A stretch of 64,000 bases of DNA from Sesamum alatum (GCA_034509735.1 JACGWO010000010.1:11669193-11733192), one strand, 5' to 3'; positions 45,014 through 57,606 are shown, numbered from the stretch's first letter. Translations and numbers: made by a program. The notes: generated by a model from the letters alone, not told the origin.

Positions 45014-48000
45014 GACCTAAAGCCAATCACCCATTGACCTGAAACCCACCATATCCAGATGGTGAGTATGGGCAACTTGTGACACGGGCTTAGTAAGTGG
45101 ATCTGCTATGTTTTCTGCGGAGCTGACTCGGTCCGTCCGAATGTCACCCCTGCTAACCATATCACTGAGCAGATGGTAGCGTCTAAGAATATGCTTGGAT
45201 CGGTGATGAGATCTCGATTCCTTTCTTGCACTATGGCCCCATTGTTATTGCAGAAGATAACTATTGGCTCAACGGTGCTAGGTACTACACCCAACTCTTG
45301 GATGTAGCTCTTTATCCAAACCGCCTCCATAGCAACTTCCAAAGCTGCTATGTATTCAGACTCTGTGGTGGAGTCCGCCGTGGTAGCCTGCTTGGAACTC
45401 TTCCAAGCAACCACGCCAACATTTAGTCTGAACACAAAACCAGACTAAGACTTGGCATCATCGTCATCCGACTAGAAGCTAGCGTTGCTATAGCCTTCAA
45501 ATATCAATTATCTACCACTGTAGATCAAGAACATGTCCTTAGTTGTTTTCAGGTACTTCAGGATAGTCTTGACCACACTCCAATGTTCCTCCCCGACACA
45601 CGACTGATATCGACTAGTTACGCTCAAAACGAATGCCACATCAGGTCTAGTGCACTGGACAACGTACTGAATGCTGCCTACGACTGAAGCATAGGGGATG
45701 TCCAACATCCATTTAAGCTCCTCATCAGTCTTAGGAGATTGCTTCTTGGACAACTTAATTCCATGCCTCATAGGAAGGAATCGTCGTTTTGAGTTCTCTA
45801 TCTTGAATCTCTTCAAGACTTTCTCAATGTACGAGGACTGGGTCATTCCTAACATCCTTTTAGATCTATCCTTGTAGATCTTGATGCTAAGGATGTAGGA
45901 TGCCTCGCCCATATCCTTCATGAAAAATGGTGTCGACAATCAAGTTTTAGTGGTTCCCAACATCTTAGCATCATTCCCAATGAGCAAGATGTCATCCACG
46001 TAAAGCACTAGAAGCGCAACTAAGCTCCCACTGATCTTCGTGTATACACAAGGATCGGACTCATTCTTGATGAAATCATATCCCCGTATGACTTCATCAA
46101 AACGTATGTTTCAGTTTCGGGAAGCTTGTTTGAGGCCATAGATGATGGACCTGTAGAGACGACAGACCTTCTGCTCTTCTCCTACAGATGTCAACCTTCC
46201 GGTTGATCCATATAGATCTCTTCCTCTACGAAACCATTGAGGAAGGCAATTTTCACGTCCATCTACCATATTTCATAGTCATACCATATTGCTATGGCAA
46301 GCAGTATCTGAATGGACTTAGCTATTGCTACGGGCGAGTAGGTCTCCTCAAAATCGACCCCGGGTCGCTGAGCGTAACCCTTCGCCACAAGTCTGGCTTT
46401 GAAGGTTGTAACCTCCCTATCAACTTCAAGCTTACGTTTGTAGACCCATTTACACCCTACGGGTTTTACCCCTTTGGGTGGGTCTACTAGGGTCCAAACC
46501 TGATTTGTACCCATCGAGTCCATTTCGGATTTCATGGCTTCAAGCCACTTATCCGAATCAATGTCCGACATCGCTTCTCCGTGCGTCTTTAGATCATTAT
46601 CCAACTTACTGGTCAGGCCCAGAAATCCATACCTATCAGGTGCTTGGGGTACTCTGGCCGACCTACAGAGGACTGGAACATTATCAGTGGGAACTACCGT
46701 CTCAGATTTCACTACCGCCTCTTGCGGTACCTCACTTGATTCCTCAAGGAGTGCCTCATTGTGTCGACTATCCGATGAAAAACTCTTTTTCAAGAACACT
46801 GCATTTCGCGAGACAAAAATCTTTTTCTCAGAGAGATCATAGAAATAATACCCCATAGTTTCTTTCGGATATCCGATGAACCTGCATACACTAGACCTTG
46901 GGTCCAGTTTATCTCCCACTAATCTCTTAACGTATGCGGGGCAACCCCACACTTTCAAGCATTTGTAGGAGGCAGGCTTGCCATGCCATATCTCATATGG
47001 CATCTGGAATATCTTCTCAGATGGCGCCAAGTTCAAAACTTTAGCCGTCGTCTCAAGAGCGTATCCCCAGAAGGATAAGGGGAGTTCGGTAAAACTCATC
47101 ATGGATCGGACCATGTCCAACAAGGTCCAATTCCTCCCTTCAGACACATCATTAAGCTGAGGTGTTCCAGGAGGGGTCCACTGAGAGAGAATCCCATTCT
47201 CTTTTAGATAATCAACAAACTTACCACTCAAATACTCTCATCCTCGGTCTGACCGAAGGGCTTTGGTCTTTCGATCAGTTTGGTTCTCTACTTCAAGTCT
47301 GTATTCCTTAAACCTTCCAAAGGCTTCAGACTTGTACCTCATTAGGTAAACATAACCATACCGTGAGTGATCATTGGTAAAGTTTATGAAGTACGAGTAC
47401 CCACCTCTAGCCTGAGTATTTAGTGGTCCACAGACGTCTGTATGGATCAAATCCAATAAACCGTTGGCCATCGTGCTTTGTCCAACAAAGGGTTTCTTGG
47501 TCATCTTTCCCTTCAGACAGGATTTACAGGTCGGTAGGTTGTCCAAATCGTCTATTTCTAGACTCTTTGAGTCCACCAACCTCCTTATCCTATCTTTAGA
47601 AATATGACCTAACCTCGCATGCCATATCTGTGCGTTGTCATGATTTTCATGTTTCCGTTTGTGTTCCGCAGTCATAATCTAATTAAACTGTTGAAGTATG
47701 TACAGACCCTTTACCAATATACCAAGCAAATGAGAAATACCATCCTTTATAATATATTTATTGATGGTAAAGGAATATCTCTCCTTGTCAAGGACTGAGA
47801 TAGATACAATGTTTTTAATCATGCTAGGTACATAGTCATTCAGTACAATCCTAACATGACTACTAATGGCTAACTCCATTGATCCTACGGCTTTCGCAGC
47901 AACGGCCTTGCCATCGCCTAGCCTCAGGATCATCTCATCCTTGGTTAGCCTTCTGCTTCTTTGCAGTGCCTGCAATTATTGCAAATGTGAGCACCACACC

Positions 48001-48255
48001 TGGTATCCAATAACCATGAAGCAGAATTAGTTATCATGTTTACTTCAACCATAAACATACCTGGGTTGGAGAGGAGTTGTGGGCACTCCCTCTTCTAATG
48101 TCCCTTTCCTTGGAATGCATGCAGACATCATTTGCCTTGGACTATTGAGAACCATGGGCCTTCCCTTTCCCTTTGCCCATCCCTACCGGGGCAACAGGGG
48201 CGCCTGGAGCGCGAGCAAGGGCCGCAACTGTCTTCCCTTTTCCCTTCTTCATCTT
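45014..48255 (-). pseudogene. pol: pol of element B
   Basis: Minus-strand pol in order: protease tail and LRLGDGKAVAAKAVGS (47975-47680), integrase finger WHARLGHISKDR with CKSC and HTDVCGPL (47675-47240), integrase end and first RT part (47231-46263, ending EIW then TAG), YVDDILLIG near 46000-45970, SYILSIKIYKDRSKRMLG (45939-45508) and RNase H (45435-45106). Lesions include TGA for glycine in the RGGEYL block (near 47234), a stop near 47677, TAG near 46262, and frameshifts between the later pieces. Decay is intermediate between A and E. Confidence 0.87.
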
Positions 48256-48921
48256 CTAGCGTCCGGCCCTCTTGCCATTCGCTTTGGAGGTTGAAGCCTC
48301 TCCTATCAATACCGCCGTCGCCGACTTGTGGGTCGTTGCTTCGTATTGGACCAGCATGTTGATCAACTCATGAATAGACTTCTCAAGTCCGTTCATGTTG
48401 TAGTTTACAACAAACGGATCATAGGACAGAGGAAGCGACTGGAGGATCACGTCAATGTACGTGTCATTGTTAAGCCCAACTTTAAGGTCCTCTAGTTTCT
48501 CCACTAGGGAGAGCATCTTAACCCCATGACTTTGTACAGACGATCCTTCAGCAAGCTTGGTGCCAAAGAATGCTTTTGTGGCAGCATATCTAATATGCAT
48601 ATCGGGAACCGCATAAACCTCGTTCATGCGGAGCATTATGGCGGAGACGTTGTCCAGCCTCTCATATTGCTTCTGGATGTCGTTAGACATTGAAGCCAAT
48701 ATGATACTACGCACTTTTCGGTAGTCCTCATGCCATTTCTCGAACGTCAAATGTTCTTCTGGCGTGGACCCCTCTGGTAAGTCGCTCGACGGCGGCTTGT
48801 CCAAGACGTATCCTTGGTTCTTGAAACTGAGGACAATCCTAAGGTTTCTCAACCAATCCGAGTAGTTCATTTCATTAAACATATTAGTCTCAAGTATCGT
48901 AGTCAACGGATTTTTAGACAT
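48256..48921 (-). pseudogene. gag: gag of element B
   Basis: 222 residues from MSKNPLTTILETN, the same start context as element A, through WLRNLRIVLSFKNQ to GEASTSKANGKRAGR, then a premature stop before the basic linker. The zinc knuckle region follows out of frame and is damaged (about 48135-48085: CMH-KER-I where CxxCxxxGHxxxxC is expected). The capsid part is intact; nucleic-acid binding is lost. Confidence 0.88.
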
Positions 48922-50735
48922 ATCTACATTTATAAAAATGTAAAGCAGAAATTAGCAGATGATGGTAATATTATTATTCAAGTTGAAGACATGGTCTTTT
49001 AGTCTTTAACCCTCTCACTATTTATACGAAAGTCCACCACTTTCAAGCGGAGTTTCGAAAAACCATTTTCTAGTGGGCTTGGGATCCACAAGCATAATCT
49101 CCATGCCCCACTTTTACGAGTCACATGAAGAAGACCTCGTGAGAGATATCCAATATCATTCTCATCCTATGAGATTCCCAAGATGTTTTGCGTCACCTAT
49201 TCGGATGGTTCTGAGGACTCCAAGCGAACCACGTTACTCAGTGTTGGGCCTGACCCATCAACCAAATCATGCCTCAAACTGTCGCCCCCCACGGCTCGTG
49301 AGACAGGGAAACAACGAGTGCAATCTCTTTGTTCACAATAATGGTGCAGCTTTCCCCTAGTCCAAGTGTGCCATGACTCGTGAGGCGACACTTGGATAGT
49401 GGTAGCTTCCTCACCACATTGTTGTGCATGGAAGGACCGGACAGATCAAAATATCATTTTGATCCAAGTCCGTTCTGGGCCTAATATTTAATTTGGTCCA
49501 ACCAAATGAGAGCTTAATTAAACGACCAAGACCTCATCACATTAAGTGTTTTAGCATGCATAAATATCCAATATTTAAAGCGATTACATAAATACGCCGC
49601 ATGCAGAAAACATAGCATACCCCTGTTAGGATGAGCACAAGCCCAACCTATGCGACTCACTGAGCCCGCAGTGAGTCTATGGTTTGTCTAGGGTGATCTT
49701 ATATTATTACATTATAATATACCTATTGTCATTCCAATGGGCCTTGTGACTCTTCTTGTTTCACGCCGTGATGTTCCACCTTGAGTCTCCAAACTCCATG
49801 GGCTTGTCAAAATAAAATCTCACCAAACCTATCTACTCTCATTACAATTGAAAGTAATACATGGGAAATAAATAACAATCCTTAACATCATCAGGCTGAA
49901 ATACGGGAGATGATAGTCCCAAAACAAGAGGCATGCACGTCCCACCAAACAAAAATGTAAATGACATACATACGTACATACACAAGGTCTAGGACTCTTG
50001 CGATCATCTCATGTTGATCCCATCAATGCACATAACACAATTATTCCAAATAATCATGCTTAAACCATGTATATTCAAAATATCAAAGTGATGTCTAGCA
50101 CCACAAGGTACAAATATATAAACAATATGTAAAATTCAAATTTCAAATTCAATGGACACTACACACAATGCATCCAATGCATGTATTAATCCCCAATTAA
50201 TTAAGCAAATTTGATTTAAGGAAAAATCCAATAATTTCAAAATCACATATGCAAAATTAATTCATTTTCAAAATAATGTGTAGAAAACCAGAAAATTTAA
50301 TTTTTCAGAAAATATCGAAAAACGGCACAAAATGGCCCAGTCGTTGTGCCACCCGACCGCCCGCGCGCACATGCAGCCAGCAACGGCGTGCACACACACA
50401 GTGGTATGCACGGCCGCCCCTGCAAACATGCACACTGGCAGGCACGCCGGCCAGGCTAAGCACAGGCGTGAGCCTGCGCGTGCCCGCTAGCCAGTGACTG
50501 GCCGGCAGGGTTGGCAGCTAACCGCTGCCGCTGCTGTCCGTTTTTCCATATTTTTTGATATTTCTTTCAGCACAAATTAAGAATAATAAACTATAAATGA
50601 ACATGCACCAACGTCCATCAAATTTAAACAAATGAATAATTATATTTATTCATATATTCATACAATCATACATGCTAATAAAACCCTAAAAGCAAGTACA
50701 TCATTCCAAGCACATAGATTTATGCCTCTTACATC
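48922..50735 (-). other. Leader of element B
   Basis: Same block order as in A. Palindrome copies at 49290-49300 and 49372-49382, hairpin at 49654-49677 (GACTCACTG / CAGTGAGTC, two compensatory changes versus the others), and a GC-rich tract at 50340-50545. Non-coding. Confidence 0.75.
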
Positions 50736-50754
50736 GAACCGGGCTCTGATATGA
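50736..50754 (-). other. Altered primer-binding site (element B)
   Basis: On minus it reads CATATCAGAGCCCGGTTC, so the first PBS bases (TGGT) are changed while the rest is kept. The change sits at the edge of the deletion that also removed the end of the 5' LTR. Confidence 0.65.
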
Positions 50755-50764
50755 AAATTGTAGC

Positions 50765-52552
50765 AACTTACTTTTTTCTTTTCTTTGATCCAAGATCAAA
50801 TGAAGAACACTAGTAATAGGGAGAGAGGGGGCCGAAAGTTGGAGGAGATGGAGAGATGAATTTTCTTCTTCTTTTCCTAGAAAAGATGAATAATGAATCT
50901 CTTACATAGGTGTTAGTATATACTGATATATATACATAATTAATGTGATTATTGGAATATGTCTAGATATATCCCAATCAATCACCATCAATTCTTCAAT
51001 CAAGTCTACCATCCTTTAAGGTATGATCAAATCATACCAAAAGGAAAAATGTTTGATTGGAGTTGATTTGTCTCTTACCAAAAGAGACAAGTCCACTAAC
51101 ACCTAGCATCCGACATGGCCGATTTTTGCTCCCTCCAATGTGGTAATTTTCGATCATGCCTATTTAGGGAAGAAGTCTAACTTCTTCCTATTCTAAAATA
51201 GGAATTAATACACCTCTCGGTAAAAAATTTAACGGACGGAGTTTTACCGTAATCCAATTACGACGAACTAAAAATTAAATCCAATTTAATTTAATGTCCA
51301 CTTAAATAATTCCCGTTGATCTTTTAATCCAATTAAAAGATCCAACATCTCAACTTTCCATCTTAATCGATAAATTCCATTTACCGATTAAACTAGGGCC
51401 CGATACAATATCGGTCCATCCATCTAATGGACAATCCCTTAAGTAATCCAATTATTTATTCATCCTTCGAAATTGACTCCAAGTCAATTTATCAACCTTC
51501 TTAGTGATTTGTGTGTGACCCTTTAGGTTCACCCTCAGCTAGACTTGGGCCCGTGTCCCACAAGAGCCCGTTACCATGGGTGGTCGTCCAGCAACGGTCC
51601 ATGGCACTAGAGACTAAGTGAATGTTGGCGTGAACATTTAGGCGTCGATTCCGTACGGGTACGGTCCTTCCATCTACCCTCTCCCAAACTTAGTCTAGGG
51701 TATGGAATTAGGCGTCGGTTCCCATCCTTAACTAGGCATCTATGCTTAATACTCGAGACTACGAATGCCTCATTGCGTCGACACAGGAAACCATCCCCTG
51801 TTCGACCAACCACTGTGACCATAACTTTAAACATCATGAAGGTGTCTCCGAGTGCATAGGAGATACCTCTGTCATATACTGACAGGGGACGGATCCTCTT
51901 CTTAGAACCCACCGTCCTCGCTACACATTCTGACTGCACTGGACAAGGCTTATAATGATCATCTTATAGAATCATCTCCTCTCGCCAGATCTAAGATACA
52001 ACCGTCGTATGCACGTGACTGCCATGGTTTCTCAAGTCTGAGGACTACTCCCGTACTATCGAAATCGAAAAAAATCCAATCATACCGGCCAAGCCTCCAA
52101 GGCTTCCATATGATGATCCCCGCGAGTCCGTCCAGTCGGCTCGACCCCAGTCGACCAACCCATCAAGATCGTGTAGGCGTCCCACGCCTGTCGCTGATGA
52201 AACATGGTACTCATCCAATGAACACGACTCTTGATACAAGTCTCTATAAGACTCTCGATGCCCTGTCTCGAGGTCCTCGACTTGGAACGTTTCAGACCCA
52301 ACTCTTGATCAGTTGGTTTCATGACCACCATCCAATGCGTGGCCCAACTGCATGAGTTGTTAATCGTGGTCTGTGGGCTTTGTTGCGATATGAGTAAAAC
52401 ACCGTTTTAGCATATGTAAAATGAGCACAACAAAGAAGGTACCATTGGTGACGAATACTCATTTATTCATCACATAATATTACATTACATCAAGTTGTCA
52501 GATAGGTTACAAAATGCCAAATCTATTGGCTTCCTAGTCACCTATTCTAACA
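50765..52552 (-). repeat. 5' LTR of element B, internally truncated
   Basis: Matches 43195-45002 of the 3' LTR very closely, but the PBS-side 380 bp are absent. The outer end and target duplication are intact. Confidence 0.85.
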
Positions 52553-52640
52553 ATCAAGGGCCCATACTTTTTCAAATAAACATAGATTTGAGAATGATTA
52601 AATTATAAACTAAGCCTAATCATGAGTAGTAAACATTCCC

Positions 52641-53330
52641 TTAGAGTACAGTGCTACGGATGAGGTGGTGTAGCACTTCGAACGGAAGGGGAACTTCATA
52701 GTTTGTAGCTCCTATGACTTAGCATTGGCAATGCCCGAGGATGATTGCATTTAAGTTTCAAGGGATTGATAGGGCTTTATCTGGCATTGTAAAGTTTCAC
52801 CCAAAGTTCTGCTGTTTGCATGGCGGCATGGGAGTAACGCCATACCTGCTTTTGGGAATTTAAAGTCCAGGGGTCTTGCTTTCGACATGTTTTCACCCTA
52901 CTGCGATGGTGGGGAAGAAGACCTCGGCCATATTTTGGTCTCGTGCTCATTCGCACATTTGGTTTGGGCGATCTCCAACCTACCATGGGCACTTATTTCT
53001 CACGGTTTGTGCAGCATGGAATTATGGTTGATGGGAGTTCTCCAGGGTCCCGATGCTGAAGACTTTGTTCTCGTATTGTTGATATGTTTGGTACCGGTGC
53101 AACTGCTGCATCTTCGAGGGATTGGCTCTACAAGCTCAAGAAGTACTTGCAATGGTGCCGAAATCCTTGCAGGCTGGCTACGGTGTACCACTTCTTGATC
53201 CTCGTTGGTTGAGGAGATTTTTCTTTTTTTCTGTTTTGGGTTCCAATTTTGCTAGTCAATTTAGTTTCTTTCGTTCTTTCGACACTTATTTCCATTAATA
53301 AAGTTTGGCCTCTTTTGCTTGAAGAATAAA
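52641..53330 (+). pseudogene. LINE ORF2 piece 4: C-terminal zinc-binding domain and 3' end
   Basis: Starts in the frame left at 42474 (LEYSATDEVV-HFERKGNFIVCSSYDLA). The zinc-binding region follows with FHPKFCCLHGG and C-DGGEEDLGHILVSCSFAHLVWAISNLPW (52900-52987), typical of the RT-associated zinc-binding domain of plant LINEs. The tail 53200-53330 is T-rich and includes AATAAAGTTTGGCCTCTTT, a common plant LINE 3' end. No RNase H domain recognised. Confidence 0.8.
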
Positions 53331-53334
53331 TATG

Positions 53335-54220
53335 GGGTAAATGTTACATTTGGCCTCTTAAGCTTTTGTTTAGAATTATTTTAGTCCCTCAAGTTTATTT
53401 CTTGACTTTAATATCAATAAACTTTAGTTTTTGTCTCAGTTTGATCCATCTGACCATTTTCCGGCAAAATTATTGTCAGATTTTGACTTTTTGAAGAATA
53501 AAATGGTCTATTTAAGTTTGATTTTTTCACTTTAATCCTTTAAATATATAAAATTATTAAATTAGTCCTTTTTTGAAGTGGAAAAATAACACTTGTATAT
53601 TTTTTTTATGTTAAATATGATGTAATTATCTTATGTGAATAGTGAAAACTTCAAAATCTTGTGAACAAAATAATTACATATTGCTTAACTTAAAATAAAC
53701 AGTCTCTTTTTTTTTACTCTCAACATTTACAAAAAAAATTAAATTATGAATAAATTTTATAAAACTTATCTAATTTGAAAATATAATTAAAAAGAAATCT
53801 AAGTCAATAATTTCTTTATCTAAGAGTTAAAAATAAGTCTAAAAATGTTAAACATTAACATAACAATATTTGTTATCGTGTTATTATTATGTTCACCAGA
53901 GTTCAAAATTTTTATTATTCACACAAGATAATTACATCATTTCAACATAAAAAAATATGAAAAACTTGATTTCCTGCCTTAAAAAATGGACTAATTTGAA
54001 AATTTTACAAACTTAATGATTAAAGTGAGAAAATCAAATTTAAATTGATTATATTATCCTCCAAACAATCAAAATTTGGCCATATTTTCGTCGAAAAATG
54101 GTTAGAAGGGTCCAACTGAGACAAAAATTAAAATTCAAGAATATTAAAGTCAAGAAATGAAATTGAGACACTAAAATTATGCTAAACAAAATCTTACTGG
54201 ACCAAATACAACATTTACCC
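53335..54220. mobile_element. Mutator-like MITE with long inverted arms
   Basis: 886 bp; ends GGGTAAATGTTACATTTGG and its near reverse complement. Imperfect inverted arms extend about 300 bp each (TTTTAGTCCCTCAAGTTTATTTC.. on the left is mirrored at 54135-54200). Flanked by ATAAATATG (53326-53334) and AAAAATATG (54221-54229), a 9-bp duplication with one mismatch, as for Mutator-like elements. No transposase. Confidence 0.72.
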
Positions 54221-54229
54221 AAAAATATG

Positions 54230-54880
54230 TTATACCACTAATTTCTCATCTATTTTCCTGATCAAAGTCGTCCGTAAAAAACAATAATTAGGAAATCAAA
54301 TTTTATAAAAATATAAGAACATTTATATTTCGAATAAAAACTACTTGGCTAATGATCAATGATAACTAGTTTTACTCAAATTAAGCAATAAATTAACCCA
54401 AGCATTAAGTTGACCATAGTATTCTTTTTGTTTTTTTTTTTTTTTAAATTTTATTTAACGAACATTAACGAACAATAAATTAACCCAAGCATTAAGCATT
54501 ATGATCATTTTTCCGACATATTTAGGAAGAAAAGAAAAGAATCCGTTCCACCAAGCCTTATTTCCCCTTTTGGAAAGAGGAACAGCTTTGTTTGCCTGTC
54601 TGTCAATTCGTTGTTCCATTTCTCTGTCAATCTTTTTCACAAGTCTTTAAAGCCAAAGTTGGACACAACATGCTGCCTGCTTTGACAAAGAGTATCAACA
54701 GTGACTTTGCTCACGTGGAAAAAGTATCTATGCTCTGTTATCAAGGGATGACTTTGCTGCCGCACCTATTTTTATTTTTTGGTGTGTTAATTTATATTGT
54801 AATATCTAATTTTATTTTTAAAGATAATTATATTCCAACCTTTTGAGTTTTAGCGTAAATATCATAAATTGTCTATAATT
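54230..54880. other. AT-rich intergenic DNA
   Basis: No gene or element boundary recognised. A poly-T run lies near 54430-54445. Confidence 0.4.
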
Positions 54881-55301
54881 GAATAATTACATTTATTGAA
54901 TTTATTGATATTAAAAAAAGTGAATGAAAATCAATATTTATCCTCGATTGACTTATTACTGATTTATTGTAGGTCAAAGAAAAAACTTTTGACTAAACTA
55001 CTCTTATAAAGGTGAAGATATACCTCGTTACATGTATTGACGTGTGAATATATAAAGGTAATTTGATCATAAAAAGATTTATTTGACTTGCAGTAAGTCA
55101 GTAAAAAGTCAATCTATAGTAAATATCGATTTTCATTCAGTATTTTTTGCCAATATAAATAAATTCGCTGATTTTTTTATTAATTGATGGGCCTATTTAT
55201 TAGACAAAAACAAATCTCAGGAATACTAAATGTAATTTTCTAACTATAGGGAATTTATGTGTAATTACATCGAATCTCACGAGAGGAGAGTGTAATTATC
55301 C
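54881..55301. mobile_element. Foldback MITE
   Basis: Ends GAATAATTACATTTA and GTGTAATTATCC resemble the family at 20057/24488. The core has strong inverted arms: TGAATGAAAATCAATATTTA (54922) against its mirror near 55130, continuing through GATTGACTTATTACTGA / TCAGTAAAAAGTCAATC. Target duplication not clear. Confidence 0.55.
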
Positions 55302-55503
55302 TTATATTTTATTAAACTTTCCACTCTTCTACATGGGCTCCTTTCAAAGTTCAAAATATTTTAGAGAAAATGAAAGAAATATTGGTAAAAAATCTCCATA
55401 AGATATAATTCGATGGGCATAAACTCAAATGTATTTTATGTTATATTTTCATGATTATACGTATTTAATTATAAAATAATATTTATTCTTTGTACATAGA
55501 TCC

Positions 55504-55789
55504 ACTATATCATGGTCAAAAATAAATAATCGTAACATATAGTTATTGATCACGGCCGCGCAACGTTTGTTGGTTGTGGTTTGCGAGGGTGGCTAAAACA
55601 TTTGCTATGACTAAAAATCATGGCATATATTTTTGCTATGGCTCTTAGACATGATAAATAATTTTTTCATCGTGGAAAAGCTATACTTTTATCTAAATTT
55701 TATTTAACCATGATAAATAATAATCATTTACCATGATTTTTAGTTCATGGCCATTCAAATTGTAGCCAATAGTAAACTTTTTTCTAGTG
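55504..55789. mobile_element. Possible short CACTA-type element
   Basis: Begins CACTATATCATGGTC and ends TTTTTTCTAGTG (reverse complement CACTAGAAAAAA). Repeats of CATGGT/ACCATG with AATAAT between resemble CACTA subterminal repeats. No 3-bp duplication found, so this is weak. Confidence 0.35.
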
Positions 55790-55859
55790 CTATTTAATAT
55801 TTGAAAACAAATCAAATTAATTATATAAGATTGATTGCTAAGTAAGACCGAATTCATTT

Positions 55860-57606
55860 TGTCGGCTGTGTGCACAGGAGCACGGCAGGGGAGCCTGTGT
55901 GAGGCCACCCGGCCAGCGCACCCGGCACGCGTGGGCGACGCATCAGGCCAGGCCATGGCCGCGCACACAGGCAAGGGAGCCTGTGCGCGGCCGCCTGACC
56001 AGCGCACCCAGCGCGCACGGGCGATGGATGCGGCCAGCCCGTGGCCGCACGCGCAAGCAAGGGATGGCTGTGCACGCGCGTCCGGCCAGACGTATGCTAC
56101 CAGCGGCGGCGACCGTCGCCGATTTCTGTCTTCATCATTATTTTTTGGAATTGTTTATTTTAGGACTTTTGGATTATTTTCTGCATGTTTTCTAAAAGAC
56201 ATTACTTACAGACATTTTATTTTGGACTTGGTTTGGAATCATCTAAAATTTAATATAGTCTAGATAATGAGGAAGGAATTTCCTAGCAAGAAAATTGCAA
56301 TGGTTGCACCGATGGTTAAATTTCTAGTGTGAAAATTTTGCGTTTATGCTATTAATGATATTGTTATCATGTAATTATGTGATTATGTGTATGGCATGTT
56401 TACTTGGATGTGTGAAATGCTATTTACGTTGATGAGAATGGATGATCACAAAGCCCTTAGAATGAATGTATGACTTATTTTATGTTGGGCCTGTGTGCCT
56501 CGTTTTAATTGCTTCCTCTCTCTTTCTGGTTGCTTTGGAATAATAAGGCCTTCTTTCTCCCTCCTTATGTACTCCCCCGGAGTGTTCGTCGGGTTTCTTT
56601 TTAAATTGTAATTAGAGTAGGTAGATGTGAGGTTTTCTTTTAATTCTTGTAACTGAAGAAGAAGAAAGATGGCCCAGAAGGATGATTCCAAGGAGTTCCA
56701 TGGAGATCCATAGCCATGGAGGCCCGATGGACGAAAAGGCAAGGCCCATCAGTGTGTTGATGGTTTTCTACTATTAAATGTAATATTGTAGGACTAGCCC
56801 TAGATTGACCATTGATCCACTGCGGGCTCAGTGGGTCGCATAGGATTCAGGCTTGTGATAATCCAACTGGGGCGTGCTAGGCTTTTATTTTGCATGTGGA
56901 ATGTATGATGGATGAATGGTTTATTTATCATATTTTGGTTGAATCATGCAATTGTATTATGCATATGTTTATGTATGATGTGTGATGAGGTCTCGGTCTT
57001 TCAAAACTCTCACTTGGTTGGACCAAGCTAAAATATTAGACCCCTAATAAATGGACTAGAACCTAAGTTGTTCGTCCAAGCCTTCCATCCATGACAAAGT
57101 GGGGAAGCTAGTTTCAGTTAATTGTGTGGTCTCACGAGTCGTGGCACGTCTTTTGTCTTGAAAATAAGCTGCACATTTGTTATGAACAAAGTGAATACAC
57201 TCCTGTTACCTGTCTCACGAGTTGTGGGAACTACAGTGAGTGCTATGATTCGGTTAATTGGGTCGGGTCTAACGCCTGAATAATATGATTAGCTTGGAGT
57301 CCTCGGGATCACGTAAAAAGGTGAGGCAACACATCTTGAGAATCTCATTAGACGAGAATGGTATGGAATAGCTCCCACAAAGTTATTTTCCATGCGAATC
57401 ATAAAAGTGGGGTATGAAGAATTTCGTTGTGGATCCCAAGCCCTCAAGGAAAAGGTTTTCCCAAAATAATGTATGAGAGTGACGTGTTTTCGTAGAAATA
57501 TTGGGAGCATTAAATGACTGAAGTCCAAGTCTTTAGTTTGTTATCTAGCACCACTTTATTTATGTTGATTGTACGCTTTTATTTTATTTTAAATGTAGAT
57601 TTAAAC
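55860..57606 (+). other. Leader of element F
   Basis: GC-rich tract 55860-56110 with the hairpin CCGCGC..CAGGC / GCCTGTGCGCGG at 55959-55990 (loop AAGGGA), pyrimidine-rich stretch (56480-56530), hairpin 56814-56837 (one wobble), and palindromes at 57133-57143 and 57216-57226 (one change). Non-coding. Confidence 0.75.

Larger units (their letters stand above)
42814..52552 (-). mobile_element. Ty1/copia element B, minus strand, 5' LTR truncated inside
   Basis: Right to left: 5' LTR (50765-52552), altered PBS (50736-50754), leader, gag, pol, purine tract (45003-45013), 3' LTR (42814-45002). It is flanked by a perfect target duplication ATCAA at 42809-42813 and 52553-52557. The 5' LTR lacks about 380 bp at its PBS side compared with the 3' LTR. 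Gag and pol have several stops and frameshifts but long readable stretches. Inserted in a Tourist MITE, itself in the LINE. Confidence 0.9.
42478..52640. mobile_element. Tourist/PIF-type MITE in the LINE, split by element B
   Basis: Ends GGGCATGTTTACTACT at 42478 and AGTAGTAAACATTCCC at 52640, flanked by TTA (42475-42477 and 52641-52643). Its own sequence is only about 420 bp (42478-42813 plus 52558-52640); the rest is copia element B. LINE coding continues from one side to the other, showing the MITE entered the LINE. Confidence 0.8.

Noticed and set aside
52887..53198. Frame with Cys/His residues taken at first for a small zinc-finger gene
   Set aside because: It matches the zinc-binding C-terminal region of LINE ORF2 and follows from the LINE piece at 42477.
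55504..55789. A confident CACTA transposon call
   Set aside because: Only the CACTA/TAGTG ends and some subterminal repeats are present, without a 3-bp TSD; kept as a low-confidence feature.
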